A DNA stretch of 64,000 nt from Comamonas sp. (GCA_031277805.1 JAITLR010000017.1:186001-250000); one strand, 5' to 3'. Positions 19,442-31,279 are shown, numbered from the stretch's first letter. Notes: generated by a model from the letters alone, not told the origin. Translations and numbers: made by a program.

Positions 19442-20194
19442 ATGAGCATTGAGCGAAACAACCTGCTGTCCGTCTTCAATGGACTGCTGCAACCCGAGCG
19501 ATTCAAGGACTACGGCCCCAATGGTCTGCAAGTGGAAGGCAAGAGCGAGATCCGTCGCATCGTCAGCGGCGTCACCGCCAGCCGTGCATTGATTGAGGCG
19601 GCCATTGACGCCAGGGCTGATGCCATCTTCGTGCACCACGGTCTTTTCTGGCGCGGCATGGATGGCCGCATCACCGGCTGGCTCAAGGAACGCATACGCC
19701 TGCTGCTGGCCCATGACATCAATCTGTTTGCCTACCATCTGCCGCTGGATGCCCATGCGGAACTGGGCAACAACGCGCAGCTCGGCGCCAAGCTGGGCGT
19801 GCAAGGGCAGGCCGCATTCGGCGACCAGAATCTGGGCTGGCTGGCCGATGCCGACTTTGCCAATGCCGATGTTCTGAGCCGTCATGTGCAAACAGTGTTG
19901 GGCCGCAGTGCAACCCTGGTCAGTGCAGATGCTTCGCGCCCCATCCGCAAACTGGCCTGGTGTACAGGGGGGGCTCAGGGCTTTTTCGAGGCTGCCATTG
20001 CCGCGGGTGCCGATGCCTTCATCACGGGGGAAATTTCAGAGCCTCAGGCCCATCTGGCGCGTGAGACCGGTGTGAGCTTTATTGCGGCCGGGCACCATGC
20101 AACCGAGCGCTATGGTGCACCGGCAGTGGCTGACCATGTGGCGCGGGAGTGCGGCATAGAGCACCAGTGGATAGAGATCGATAATCCGGCCTGA
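19442..20194 (+). CDS. Nif3-like dinuclear metal protein (YbgI family)
   Basis: The 250-residue protein aligns by eye with the E. coli YbgI pattern: DYGPNGLQVEG, IFVHHGLFWRG, YHLPLDAHAELGNNAQLG, AWCTGGAQGFFEAA, DAFITGEISE and AAGHHATERYG. The histidines and acidic residues in these motifs bind two metal ions. The family is often labelled GTP cyclohydrolase I type 2, but its physiological role is not settled. The ATG at 19442 matches the family N-terminus; an ATG nine bases earlier is possible. Confidence 0.9.
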   Translation: MSIERNNLLSVFNGLLQPERFKDYGPNGLQVEGKSEIRRIVSGVTASRALIEAAIDARADAIFVHHGLFWRGMDGRITGWLKERIRLLLAHDINLFAYHLPLDAHAELGNNAQLGAKLGVQGQAAFGDQNLGWLADADFANADVLSRHVQTVLGRSATLVSADASRPIRKLAWCTGGAQGFFEAAIAAGADAFITGEISEPQAHLARETGVSFIAAGHHATERYGAPAVADHVARECGIEHQWIEIDNPA

Positions 20195-20210
20195 GCCGTT
20201 TCTTCAATTT

Positions 20211-20242
20211 GATAGCTGCAAGCGCTTTCAGGTAAAGGGTTT
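20211..20242. repeat. Dispersed intergenic repeat, family A (copy 4, short form)
   Basis: GATAGCTGCAAGCGCTTTCA followed by GGTAAAGGG resembles the short family A form. It lies immediately upstream of pdxA and may include its translation signals. Confidence 0.55.
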
Positions 20243-20255
20243 GTGGAAAATTTCT

Positions 20256-21320
20256 ATGTTTTCTGCCGAAAAAACTGCTGGCTTGCCCATCGCAATCACC
20301 CAAGGGGACTGTGCCGGTATTGGCCCTGAAATCATTGCCAAGGCTTTTCGCACGGAGCCGCAGGCGTTGCGCGGCTGTTTTGTCGTGGGAGAGTTGCAGA
20401 CGCTGCGCCGTGCCACGGCTCTGGCAGCCAGGGTCGCTGGCGGGGAGCAGGGCATTGCCCAGCCCATTGCCGTGATCGACCAACCACAGGATGTCTGGTC
20501 TGTTCCCGATGGTGTGATTGCGCTGCTGGAGCTGCCGGGCCTTGCAGGCCCTCAGGCCTATGGTCAGATATCGGCGGCGGCGGGTGAGGCCGCTGCCAAG
20601 TGTGTGGTCTGGGCCGCGCAGGCTGCTTTGCGCGGTGAGATTGCAGCTCTGGTGACGGCCCCTCTGCACAAAGAGGCGCTGCATCTGGCCGGTGTCACCT
20701 TCCCCGGTCACACCGAGCTGTTGCAGGCCGAGGCCGCGATGCATGCCGGTGTTTCGATTGCGCAGATGCCCGTACGCATGATGCTGGCCAACGACGAATT
20801 GCGCACCGTGCTGGTAAGCATCCATGTCTCTTTGCGCGAAGCCATCGAGGCTGTCACGCAGCCGCAGATTCTGCAGACCCTGCGCATCGCGCATCAGGCT
20901 TTGAGCAAAAGTCTGGGGCGCTCGCCGCGTATTGCCGTGGCTGGGTTGAACCCGCATGCAGGGGAGGGCGGCATTTTTGGCCGAGAGGAGGTCGATATCA
21001 TTGCGCCAGCCATCGCTGCTGCGCGAGCCGAGGGGGTCGATGCATCCGGGCCTTTTGCACCCGATACCGTGTTCATGCGCGCGCGAAATACGCAGAGTCA
21101 TCCAGGGGAATTCGATGCAGTGTTGGCGATGTACCACGACCAAGGGTTGATCCCTGTCAAATATTTGGGTGTGGAAGATGGCGTGAATGTGACGCTGGGA
21201 CTGCCTCTGGTGCGCACCAGCCCGGACCACGGAACCGCTTTTGACATCGCAGGAAAAGGCATTGCCGACGAGGCCAGCCTGCTGCAGGCCGTACAGATGG
21301 CGCGCAATCTGGCTGCCTGA
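20256..21320 (+). CDS. pdxA: 4-hydroxythreonine-4-phosphate dehydrogenase
   Basis: PdxA oxidises 4-phospho-hydroxy-threonine in pyridoxal phosphate synthesis, using NAD(P) and a divalent metal. The 354-residue protein has ITQGDCAGIGPEI at the N-terminus, VTAPLHKEAL, FPGHTELL and AMYHDQGLIPVKY, which supplies a metal-binding histidine, plus RTSPDHGTAFDIAGKG near the C-terminus. The ATG at 20256 is used; a GTG fifteen bases upstream is the alternative. A short family A repeat sits in the 61-base gap before it. Confidence 0.93.
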   Translation: MFSAEKTAGLPIAITQGDCAGIGPEIIAKAFRTEPQALRGCFVVGELQTLRRATALAARVAGGEQGIAQPIAVIDQPQDVWSVPDGVIALLELPGLAGPQAYGQISAAAGEAAAKCVVWAAQAALRGEIAALVTAPLHKEALHLAGVTFPGHTELLQAEAAMHAGVSIAQMPVRMMLANDELRTVLVSIHVSLREAIEAVTQPQILQTLRIAHQALSKSLGRSPRIAVAGLNPHAGEGGIFGREEVDIIAPAIAAARAEGVDASGPFAPDTVFMRARNTQSHPGEFDAVLAMYHDQGLIPVKYLGVEDGVNVTLGLPLVRTSPDHGTAFDIAGKGIADEASLLQAVQMARNLAA

Positions 21321-21452
21321 ACCGCAAGCCCAAAGTGACGGTGGATTGCCAGCATCCGCCGGTAATGCTCTCCTGATTCTTGAGCACCGAACCCTTCCTT
21401 GAGAGGGCGTTCAGGTATCGCTGCACGGCATTGCAAGCGCCTGATCAAGATG

Positions 21453-21479
21453 AAAAAAGCCTGCTGGGGTCAGCAGGCT
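21453..21479 (-). terminator. Terminator of mscL (minus strand)
   Basis: AGCCTGCTG and CAGCAGGCT pair around GGGT. Read on the minus strand, the stem is followed by TTTTT at 21453-21457. It lies between convergent pdxA and mscL. Confidence 0.85.
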
Positions 21480-21500
21480 GAGTATCTGGAGAGCGGTTCT

Positions 21501-21935
21501 TCAGGCTTTGCGGTTGAGGCTGTCGCGGATCTCGCGCAGCAGCTGGATGTCTTCAGGCGTAGCAGGCGCTTCTTCTGGAGCAGCCGGTGCTTCACGCTTG
21601 AGGCGGTTGATCTGCTTGACCATGATGAAGATGATGAAGGCCAGAATCAGGAAGTTCACCGCCACGGTGATGAAGTTGCCGTAGGCAAAAACAGGAACTC
21701 CGGCTTTCTTCAAAGCATCGAGTGTGCGCGGCACACCTTCGGGCATGCTGCCAAGCACCACGAACAAGTTGGAGAAGTCCAGCTTGCCAAAGATCAGGCC
21801 GACCAGAGGCATGATCAGATCGCTGACCACCGAGTCCACGATCTTGCCAAACGCGCCGCCAATGATCACGCCGACGGCGAGATCCATCACGTTTCCCTTG
21901 ATTGCGAATTCGCGGAATTCTTGCATCATGCCCAT
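21501..21935 (-). CDS. mscL: Large-conductance mechanosensitive channel
   Basis: MscL opens under membrane tension to release solutes after osmotic downshock. At 144 residues it has the N-terminal [25 protein letters not shown] segment (amphipathic helix then pore helix), a periplasmic loop, a second membrane helix ([18 protein letters not shown]) and a charged C-terminal helix ending [11 protein letters not shown]. It is transcribed alone, convergent with pdxA and divergent from petA. Confidence 0.96.
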   Translation of the reverse strand: MGMMQEFREFAIKGNVMDLAVGVIIGGAFGKIVDSVVSDLIMPLVGLIFGKLDFSNLFVVLGSMPEGVPRTLDALKKAGVPVFAYGNFITVAVNFLILAFIIFIMVKQINRLKREAPAAPEEAPATPEDIQLLREIRDSLNRKA

Positions 21936-22084
21936 AAGCAGTTCCAGTCACTGAGAGTTTGAGATAGCGCAGTATTGCGTGACTTTGGCGCTTGTCAACG
22001 TCGGACATGGGCTGGAATAACCATAACCCCGCCGCTAGAATTTGCAGTTGACCCCAAATCAAGCGATGTACTTCGAGGAAATCC

Positions 22085-22687
22085 ATGAGTGACTCTCCAG
22101 TCGACTCCAGCAAGCGCACGTGGATCATCACGTCAGCCTGTGCTGGTGCCGTGGGCGGTGTGGCAACGGCCGTCCCTTTTGTGAGCTCCTTTCAGCCTTC
22201 TGAAAAAGCCAAGGCAGCAGGTGCTGCGGTAGAGGTGGATATCTCCAGCCTCAAAGAGGGTGAGAAGCTCACCGTCGAATGGCGAGGCAAGCCTGTCTGG
22301 ATCATCAAGCGCACGGCCGAGCAGCTCAAGGAGCTGCCCAGCCTGGATGCGGAGCTCGCCGACCCCAAGTCGCTGCGCCATCCGGAAGAGTTCACTCCCG
22401 TCTATGCGCAGAACGAAGCGCGCTCCATCAAGCCCGAAGTGCTGGTGGTAGTGGGCATTTGTACCCATCTGGGCTGCTCTCCTACCGACAAATTTCAGCC
22501 AGGCCCTCAGCCTTCGCTGCCCAACGACTGGAAGGGCGGCTTTCTGTGCCCTTGCCACGGCTCGACCTTTGACATGGCAGGCCGCGTGTTCAAGAACAAG
22601 CCTGCGCCCGATAACCTTCAGGTGCCTCCGCACATGTATCTGTCAGACACCAAGATCCTGATTGGTGAAGACAAGAAGACCGCCTGA
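22085..22687 (+). CDS. petA: Rieske iron-sulfur subunit of cytochrome bc1
   Basis: PetA carries electrons from quinol to cytochrome c1. The 200-residue protein has the 2Fe-2S ligands in CTHLGC and CPCHGS, a flexible hinge and one N-terminal membrane helix. Rieske proteins are Tat substrates; here the signal region reads SSKRTWIIT, with Lys-Arg instead of twin arginine. It starts the petABC operon, with petB 14 bases downstream. Confidence 0.96.
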   Translation: MSDSPVDSSKRTWIITSACAGAVGGVATAVPFVSSFQPSEKAKAAGAAVEVDISSLKEGEKLTVEWRGKPVWIIKRTAEQLKELPSLDAELADPKSLRHPEEFTPVYAQNEARSIKPEVLVVVGICTHLGCSPTDKFQPGPQPSLPNDWKGGFLCPCHGSTFDMAGRVFKNKPAPDNLQVPPHMYLSDTKILIGEDKKTA

Positions 22688-22701
22688 GGGAGACGATAAC
22701 A

Positions 22702-24117
22702 ATGGCCCACGAATTCAAGCAAATTGACCCGAACTCCACCACCGGAGCGAAGGCGATGAACTGGTTGGAGAACCGTTTCCCGACAGCTTTTGACGCCTAC
22801 CGCGTCCATATGTCGGAGTACTACGCTCCCAAGAATTTCAACTTCTGGTACATCTTCGGTTCGCTGGCTCTGCTGGTGCTGGTGATCCAGATCGTGACCG
22901 GCATCTTCCTGGTGATGCACTACAAGCCTGATGCAGACAAGGCGTTTGCGTCGGTCGAGTACATCATGCGCGATGTGCCCTGGGGATGGCTGATCCGCTA
23001 TATGCATTCCACGGGTGCATCGGCCTTCTTCATCGTGGTGTATCTGCACATGTTCCGTGGCTTGCTCTATGGCTCTTATCGCAAGCCGCGCGAGCTGGTC
23101 TGGATCTTCGGCTGCGCCATCTTCCTGGTGCTGATGGCCGAAGCCTTCATGGGCTATCTGCTGCCCTGGGGCCAGATGTCGTACTGGGGTGCACAGGTGA
23201 TCGTGAACCTGTTTGCCGCCATTCCTTTCGTCGGCCCCGATCTGGCACTGCTGATTCGCGGTGACTATGTGGTGGGTGATGCCACGCTGAACCGCTTCTT
23301 CAGCTTCCACGTGATTGCCGTGCCCCTGGTCCTGCTGGGCCTGGTGGTGGCGCACTTGCTGGCGCTGCACGATGTGGGCTCCAACAATCCCGATGGCATC
23401 GAGATCAAGGGTCCGAAGGCACCCAAGGATGAAAAGGGCCGCCCGCTGGATGGCGTGCCTTTCCATCCCTACTACACGGTGCACGACATCTTTGGCGTGA
23501 CGGTGTTCCTGTTCCTGTTCTCGGCCGTGGTGTTCTTTGCGCCTGAGTTCGGTGGCTACTTCCTGGAATACAACAACTTCATCCCGGCCGACCCGCTCAA
23601 GACGCCCAATCACATCGCTCCCGTCTGGTACTTCACGCCCTTCTATTCGATGCTGCGTGCCATCACCAGCGAGATGGTGTATGTGCTGATCGCCTGCGTG
23701 GTGCTGGGTGCCGGCTACGGCATTCTGAAGTCCCGCCTGCCTGGTTTTGCCAAGGGCGCTGTGGGAATCGTGGCTCTGGCCGTGATCGCCATGATGCTGT
23801 CCATCGATGCCAAGTTCTGGGGCGTGGTGATTATGGGTGGTGCCGTCATCATCCTGTTTGCCCTGCCATGGCTCGATTGCAGCCCGGTCAAATCGATTCG
23901 CTATCGTCCGAGCTGGCACAAGTATGTGTATGCCGTGTTCGTCGTGAACTTTGTCATCCTGGCCTATCTGGGCGTGCAGCCTCCCTCGCCCATCGGCGAG
24001 AAGGTGTCGCAGGTTGGAACCCTGTTCTATTTCGGCTTCTTCCTGCTGATGCCGTGGTGGAGCCGTTTGGGTGAACCCAAGCCTGTGCCTGAGCGTGTGA
24101 CCTTCAAGCCTCACTGA
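22702..24117 (+). CDS. petB: Cytochrome b subunit of cytochrome bc1
   Basis: The 471-residue integral membrane subunit binds two b hemes and both quinone sites. Heme histidines lie in YMHSTGASAFF and YLHMFRGLLYG (third-helix region) and in FFSFHVIAVP and VVAHLLALHDVG. The Qo-site motif that reads PEWY in mitochondria is PVWY here (APVWYFTPFYSMLRA), a variant I recall from beta- and gammaproteobacteria. It is followed 17 bases later by petC. Confidence 0.96.
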   Translation: MAHEFKQIDPNSTTGAKAMNWLENRFPTAFDAYRVHMSEYYAPKNFNFWYIFGSLALLVLVIQIVTGIFLVMHYKPDADKAFASVEYIMRDVPWGWLIRYMHSTGASAFFIVVYLHMFRGLLYGSYRKPRELVWIFGCAIFLVLMAEAFMGYLLPWGQMSYWGAQVIVNLFAAIPFVGPDLALLIRGDYVVGDATLNRFFSFHVIAVPLVLLGLVVAHLLALHDVGSNNPDGIEIKGPKAPKDEKGRPLDGVPFHPYYTVHDIFGVTVFLFLFSAVVFFAPEFGGYFLEYNNFIPADPLKTPNHIAPVWYFTPFYSMLRAITSEMVYVLIACVVLGAGYGILKSRLPGFAKGAVGIVALAVIAMMLSIDAKFWGVVIMGGAVIILFALPWLDCSPVKSIRYRPSWHKYVYAVFVVNFVILAYLGVQPPSPIGEKVSQVGTLFYFGFFLLMPWWSRLGEPKPVPERVTFKPH

Positions 24118-24134
24118 ACCGGGAGACAACAAGA

Positions 24135-24890
24135 ATGAAGAAACTGATTCTGACCCTGGTTGCAGCCCTGGGTATCATGGGTGGCGCACAAGCGTCCGAA
24201 GGTGGCATTCACTGGGACAAGGCTCCGGTCAACACTGGTGATACGGCATCGCTGCAAAACGGCGCCAAGATCTTCGTCAACTACTGCCTGAGTTGCCACT
24301 CTGCCGCTTTCATGCGTTTCAACCGCCTGAAAGATATTGGGCTGACCGACCAGGACATCAAGGACAACCTGTTGTTCACCACTGACAAGGTCGGTGAAAC
24401 CATGAAGGCTGCCATCAACCCCAAGGAAGCCAAGGAGTGGTTTGGCGCCAATCCACCAGATCTGACCGTGATTGCACGCTCGCGTGCGGGATCGGGCGGA
24501 AGTGGTGCGGATTACCTGTATACCTTCCTGCGTACTTTCTACCGGGATGACACAAAAGCCACAGGCTGGAATAATCTGGCCTTTCCCAGCGTAGGCATGC
24601 CGCATGCGCTGTGGGAGCTGCAGGGCGAGCGTCGTGCGATCTTCGAGGAACATGATGCTCACGGCACTAAGACCCAGGTCTTCAAGGGTTGGGAGCAGAT
24701 CACTCCTGGCAAGATGACCGCAGTGCAGTACGATCAGGCGGTTGGCGATCTGGTGAATTACCTGCAGTGGATGGGGGAGCCTGCCCAAAATACCCGTACA
24801 AAGGTTGGCGTGGGCGTGCTGATTTTCCTGGCTTTCTTCATCTTTGTAGCCTGGCGCCTGAACGCCGCGTTCTGGAAAGACGTCAAGTAA
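24135..24890 (+). CDS. petC: Cytochrome c1 subunit of cytochrome bc1
   Basis: The 251-residue protein has an N-terminal signal peptide (cleavage probably after GAQA), a single c-type heme site CLSCH near residue 50, and a C-terminal membrane anchor (VGVLIFLAFFIFVAWRL). It passes electrons from the Rieske protein to a soluble cytochrome c. It closes the petABC operon, with GGGAGA before its start and a terminator after its stop. Confidence 0.96.
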   Translation: MKKLILTLVAALGIMGGAQASEGGIHWDKAPVNTGDTASLQNGAKIFVNYCLSCHSAAFMRFNRLKDIGLTDQDIKDNLLFTTDKVGETMKAAINPKEAKEWFGANPPDLTVIARSRAGSGGSGADYLYTFLRTFYRDDTKATGWNNLAFPSVGMPHALWELQGERRAIFEEHDAHGTKTQVFKGWEQITPGKMTAVQYDQAVGDLVNYLQWMGEPAQNTRTKVGVGVLIFLAFFIFVAWRLNAAFWKDVK

Positions 24891-24935
24891 GTTGTTGCTG
24901 TGCAGATGCTGTCTGCAGCCAAACCGTGTTAGTGC

Positions 24936-24968
24936 AGAGTGGGGCGCCGTGGGCGACCCACTCTTTTT
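24936..24968 (+). terminator. Rho-independent terminator after petABC
   Basis: AGAGTGGG pairs with CCCACTCT across a 13-base loop and is followed by a T-run. Confidence 0.82.
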
Positions 24969-24988
24969 GATTTTTAGGAGCCTCCACC

Positions 24989-25600
24989 ATGATGGTGCTT
25001 TATTCGGGAACGACCTGCCCCTTCTCACACCGCTGCCGCTTTGTGCTGTTTGAAAAAGGCATGGATTTCGAAATCCGCGATGTGGACTTGTTCAGCAAGC
25101 CTGAAGAAATCAGCGTGATGAACCCCTATGGTCAGGTGCCTATCCTGGTGGAACGTGACCTGATTCTGTACGAGTCGAACATCATCAACGAGTACATCGA
25201 CGAGCGCTTCCCTCACCCCCAGCTGATGCCCGGTGACCCCGTGGATCGTGCTCGCGTGCGTCTGTTCCTGCTGAATTTCGAGAAAGAGCTGTTCGTGCAC
25301 GTGAACACTCTGGAAGAGCGTAACGTCAAGGGCAATGAAAAGGCGCTGGAAAAGGCCCGAGCCCATATCCGTGATCGCCTGACCCAGATGGCTCCCATCT
25401 TCCTGAAGAACAAGTACATCATGGGTGAGAACTTCTCCATGCTGGACGTGGCCATTGCTCCTCTGCTGTGGCGCTTGGACTACTACGGTATCGAGCTGTC
25501 CAAGAACGCAGCTCCTTTGCTCAAGTACGCCGAGCGCATCTTTTCGCGCCCCGCGTACATTGAAGCGCTGACGCCTTCTGAAAAGGTCATGCGCAAGTAA
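24989..25600 (+). CDS. sspA: Stringent starvation protein A
   Basis: SspA has a glutathione S-transferase fold but acts as an RNA-polymerase-associated factor in starvation and acid stress. The 203-residue protein shows the thioredoxin-like N-terminal domain beginning LYSGTTCPFSHRCRF, the NPYGQVPIL cis-proline loop and an all-helical C-terminal domain. TTTAGGAG precedes the ATG. The pet-sspA-sspB order is typical of betaproteobacteria. Confidence 0.94.
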   Translation: MMVLYSGTTCPFSHRCRFVLFEKGMDFEIRDVDLFSKPEEISVMNPYGQVPILVERDLILYESNIINEYIDERFPHPQLMPGDPVDRARVRLFLLNFEKELFVHVNTLEERNVKGNEKALEKARAHIRDRLTQMAPIFLKNKYIMGENFSMLDVAIAPLLWRLDYYGIELSKNAAPLLKYAERIFSRPAYIEALTPSEKVMRK

Positions 25601-25616
25601 TTGCACATGAGCATTG

Positions 25617-25660
25617 AGCGGGCATGCTGAAGGAGACTTCCTTCATCTGCCCGCTTTTTT
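25617..25660 (+). terminator. Terminator between sspA and sspB
   Basis: AGCGGGCA pairs with TGCCCGCT, and the inner bases TGAAGGA pair with TCCTTCA, giving a long hairpin followed by six T. It implies that sspB may have its own promoter or depends on read-through. Confidence 0.85.
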
Positions 25661-25700
25661 GTCTTTGCAAATGTCCGGAATTGATTGGTCAGGAAATGAT

Positions 25701-26204
25701 ATGACAGCCCCTGAAGCGACATCGACCCGCCCCTATCTGCTGCGTGCCCTGATGGAGTGGTGCACCGACAATGGGTTCACTCCTCACATCGCAGTGCGTG
25801 TGGATCGCAACACCCAGGTTCCGATGGAGTTTGTGCGCGATGGACAGATCGTGCTCAACATCAGCTATGACGCCACCAGCGGCCTGCTCATCGGCAATGA
25901 CTATGTGCAGTTCACGGCTCGCTTCGGTGGTCAACCCAGAGAGATCATGGTGCCCGTGGTCAATGTCATGGCCATTTATGCACGCGAGACAGGGCAAGGC
26001 ATGGCCTTCCCGCCAGAGGATGAGGAGCTGGAAGAAGGCGCTGAGTCCGAAGAGCTGGAGGCAGCGCTGGATGTAGAAGAAGCTGCCGAGGATCGCGTGG
26101 TGCAACTGGTCACGGCGAAGACCGAGGAAGAGGGCCCAGATGGCGATCAGCCCCGTACTCCACCTCCCGCAGGCGGTCGCCCTGCGTTGAAGCGGGTCAA
26201 GTAG
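25701..26204 (+). CDS. sspB: ClpXP protease specificity-enhancing factor SspB
   Basis: SspB tethers ssrA-tagged proteins to ClpXP. The 167-residue protein has the binding domain (TRPYLLRALMEWCTDNGFTPH, then VNVMAIYARETGQGM), a long acidic linker near residues 105-135 and a short C-terminal tail ending PALKRVK that resembles the ClpX-docking peptide. The ATG at 25701 follows AGGA; the frame upstream of it covers the terminator. Confidence 0.93.
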   Translation: MTAPEATSTRPYLLRALMEWCTDNGFTPHIAVRVDRNTQVPMEFVRDGQIVLNISYDATSGLLIGNDYVQFTARFGGQPREIMVPVVNVMAIYARETGQGMAFPPEDEELEEGAESEELEAALDVEEAAEDRVVQLVTAKTEEEGPDGDQPRTPPPAGGRPALKRVK

Positions 26205-26244
26205 GCAGCAGCGGGAATTTCCAAATAAATTGCCGCTTTCAATT

Positions 26245-26270
26245 TTGAGAGCAAATTTCTCAGTTAGAAT
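26245..26270 (+). promoter_or_regulatory. Possible promoter of tRNA-Thr
   Basis: TTGAGA at 26245 and TAGAAT at 26265 lie 9 bases before the tRNA 5' end. The 14-base spacing is short, so the -35 assignment is weak, while the -10 box looks good. Confidence 0.4.
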
Positions 26271-26279
26271 TTGGTCTTC

Positions 26280-26355
26280 GCCGGTTTAGCTCAGTTGGTA
26301 GAGCACCCGCCTTGTAAGCGGTAGGTCGTCAGTTCGAATCCGACAACCGGCACCA
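26280..26355 (+). tRNA. tRNA-Thr (anticodon TGT)
   Basis: The 76-base sequence includes an encoded CCA. The acceptor arms GCCGGTT and AACCGGC pair fully, the T arm has GTTCGAATC, and the anticodon loop CTTGTAA gives TGT, reading threonine ACA and related codons. The anticodon stem has four good pairs plus a terminal C-T mismatch. A hairpin terminator follows eight bases later. Confidence 0.96.
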
Positions 26356-26362
26356 AACAAAT

Positions 26363-26385
26363 AGGTCTCTTCGGAGGCCTTTTTT
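26363..26385 (+). terminator. Terminator after tRNA-Thr
   Basis: AGGTCTC and GAGGCCT pair (one G-T) around TTCG and are followed by five T. It lies just before the end of the convergent DciA-like gene. Confidence 0.82.
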
Positions 26386-26406
26386 GTTTTCTGGCCTTGG
26401 ATGGCT

Positions 26407-26790
26407 TCAGCCCTGAACCTTGATGCGGATGCTGGCCACATTCCAGCCTTTGCTGCGCAGATGGGCGGCCATGGCCGGCAGCAGCTGGCGTACCTTGGCC
26501 GCTGCGGCATTGTTCTTGACCAGCAGGCACCAGCAATCCCCTTCGATGGGCCCGGCTTGAAGACTGGCACGCAACATGGGGGGAATCAGGGCTTGCACGG
26601 CCTTGAGTCGCTTGCTGGAATCCTGGGTCAGCGCCGCCAGCTTGGCCAATGTGGGTGAGGACTCCACGGCATTGATGGCTGTGACGGCGTGATGGCGGCG
26701 AACAATGGTCATGGGCGGTGGTTGGCTGATGGGTGCGGAAGGCAGCTTATCCCAGAGCGGATGGCCAGCAGGCTTGCAGGGCAAGGGCAT
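26407..26790 (-). CDS. DUF721/DciA-like protein
   Basis: The 127-residue product matches the DUF721 pattern: a helix with Leu/Lys repeats, a hydrophobic strand DCWCLLVKNNAAAAKVRQLLP and a final strand VASIRIKVQG. DciA proteins of this family help load the replicative helicase in bacteria that lack DnaC; that role is inferred here. The ATG at 26790 has AGGG at suitable spacing; an internal ATG at 26712 would give a 101-residue form. It is divergent from secA, as in many proteobacteria. Confidence 0.72.
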   Translation of the reverse strand: MPLPCKPAGHPLWDKLPSAPISQPPPMTIVRRHHAVTAINAVESSPTLAKLAALTQDSSKRLKAVQALIPPMLRASLQAGPIEGDCWCLLVKNNAAAAKVRQLLPAMAAHLRSKGWNVASIRIKVQG

Positions 26791-27015
26791 ATGCCCTGTC
26801 CCGGCGCAAAAACAGCGAAAAACCTAGGGTGGCTTGCGCGGTTAGAATCATTTTTTGGTCCGTGTTTCAGTTTTTGGCAGTCCAGGCCGGCTTTATTGGT
26901 TAAAGCGGGCTCTTGATTGCCGCTGGGACGGCCCCATTTGAATACCAACAATCAAGGGATTCTGGGCATCGTGCTCTGCGTCTGTGACGCATGAGAGCAG
27001 GGTGCCTTTGCACGC

Positions 27016-29775
<2,760 letters not shown>

Positions 29776-29776
29776 C

Positions 29777-29880
29777 ACCCCCTGAGGCGCTTCGCGCCTA
29801 GGCGGCCCCGCCTTCCCCCTCTCTGCTTCGCGGAGGGGACGCTGCCCTCGCTGCGGGGCGGCCCTTGCTTGGCAGCTCTG
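29777..29880. repeat. Gene-end hairpin repeat, family B (copy 2)
   Basis: After the secA stop the sequence reads ACCCCCTGAGGCGCTTCGCG and continues with CCTTCCCCCTCTC, GCGGAGGGGACG, CCCTCGCTGCGGGGCGG and CCCTTGCTTGGCAGC. Hairpins GGCGC/GCGCC and CCCCTC/GAGGGG are visible. There is no classic T-run. Confidence 0.8.
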
Positions 29881-30046
29881 ACTTGTGTCAGCTGTTGATC
29901 AAGGGGCATGGCAATCCACAACACGGGCTGAGGCCCGTGTTTGCATTTGTGGGGCGGCTTTTTACTCAGGCAATGCCAATAAAGTCTGGCAAGGCCTGGA
30001 TTGTTCCGATAATGGAGCGCGTTTTTCAATCACAAGGACTTTTGCA

Positions 30047-31276
30047 ATGCCCGTGAATCTCTCCGCTCCTGTTGCTGCTGATCTGCTGGCGATCAACGGC
30101 GTTCGCATCGGCATTGCCGAAGCCGGTGTGCGCAAGGCCAATCGCAAGGACTTGACCGTGTTCCTGCTCGATGAAGGTGCGTCGGTGGCGGGTGTGTTCA
30201 CTCAGAACCGTTTTTGCGCGGCTCCGGTGCAGATTTGCCGCGAGCATCTGGCCGCAGGCGGCAGCGTCCGCGCCATGGTCATCAACACTGGCAATGCCAA
30301 TGCAGGCACGGGCGCAGCAGGTCTAGCCAATGCGCGCGCCACCTGTGATGCACTGGCCAAGGAGTTGAACCTCGCCGCCACGCAAATCCTGCCTTTCTCC
30401 ACCGGCGTGATCATGGAAGAGCTGCCTGTGGATCGCATCGTGGCCGGCATGCCCAAGGCCATCGCTGCCGCCAAGGCCGACAACTGGGCCACGGCTGCCG
30501 AGGGCATCATGACCACCGACACCCTGCCCAAGGCTTTCAGCCGCAGCGTCAGCATTGGCGGCAAGACCGTGTCCATCACCGGTATCAGCAAGGGCGCGGG
30601 CATGATTCGCCCCAATATGGCCACCATGCTGGGCTTTCTGGCCACGGATGCAGTCATCGCCCCCGAGCTGCTGCAACCCCTGGTCAAGGAGCTGGCCGAC
30701 GGTTCCTTCAACCGCGTGACGATTGATGGCGATACCTCCACCAATGACTCCTTTGTGCTGATTGCGACCCACAAGGCGGGCAATGCGCAAATTGCTTCGC
30801 TGACCAGCGCCGAAGGCGAGCAGCTCAAGGCGGTGTTGCTGGAAGTTGCGCAAAAACTGGCTCAAGCCATTGTGCGTGATGGGGAAGGTGCTACCAAATT
30901 CATCAGCGTCAAGGTCGAAGGCGGCAAGAGCGAGGAGGAGTGCCGTCTGGTCGCTTACTCCATCGCCCACTCGCCCCTGGTCAAGACAGCCTTTTTTGCT
31001 TCCGACCCCAACCTGGGCCGCATCCTGGCCGCTGTGGGTTATGCCGGCATTGCCGATCTGGATCAGACACGAATCGATCTGTACCTGGACGATGTGCATG
31101 TGGTGGTTGATGGCGGCCGCAATCCTTCCTACAAGGAAGAAGACGGCCAGCGCGTGATGAAGCAGCAGGAGATCGTGGTGCGCGTGCTGCTGGGCCGTGG
31201 CAATGCGGAGCAGACCGTGTGGACCTGCGATCTGAGTCACGAGTACGTGACCATTAACGCTGATTATCGGTCTTGA
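30047..31276 (+). CDS. argJ: Bifunctional ornithine acetyltransferase / N-acetylglutamate synthase
   Basis: ArgJ transfers acetyl from N-acetylornithine to glutamate, recycling the acetyl group in arginine synthesis; many forms also use acetyl-CoA. The 409-residue precursor contains [20 protein letters not shown], where the conserved Thr of ATML becomes the nucleophile after self-cleavage into alpha and beta chains. The ATG at 30047 follows CAAGGA. The frame upstream to 29885 lacks family features. Flanking family B repeats isolate the gene. Confidence 0.95.
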   Translation: MPVNLSAPVAADLLAINGVRIGIAEAGVRKANRKDLTVFLLDEGASVAGVFTQNRFCAAPVQICREHLAAGGSVRAMVINTGNANAGTGAAGLANARATCDALAKELNLAATQILPFSTGVIMEELPVDRIVAGMPKAIAAAKADNWATAAEGIMTTDTLPKAFSRSVSIGGKTVSITGISKGAGMIRPNMATMLGFLATDAVIAPELLQPLVKELADGSFNRVTIDGDTSTNDSFVLIATHKAGNAQIASLTSAEGEQLKAVLLEVAQKLAQAIVRDGEGATKFISVKVEGGKSEEECRLVAYSIAHSPLVKTAFFASDPNLGRILAAVGYAGIADLDQTRIDLYLDDVHVVVDGGRNPSYKEEDGQRVMKQQEIVVRVLLGRGNAEQTVWTCDLSHEYVTINADYRS

Positions 31277-31279
31277 TCA

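Noticed and set aside
22618..24132. A 504-codon minus-strand frame across petB
   Set aside because: It is a shadow of cytochrome b, very rich in His and Gln.
26791..27015. SecM-like arrest gene upstream of secA
   Set aside because: No secreted reading frame with a recognisable arrest sequence is present on the plus strand; the upstream gene is on the other strand.
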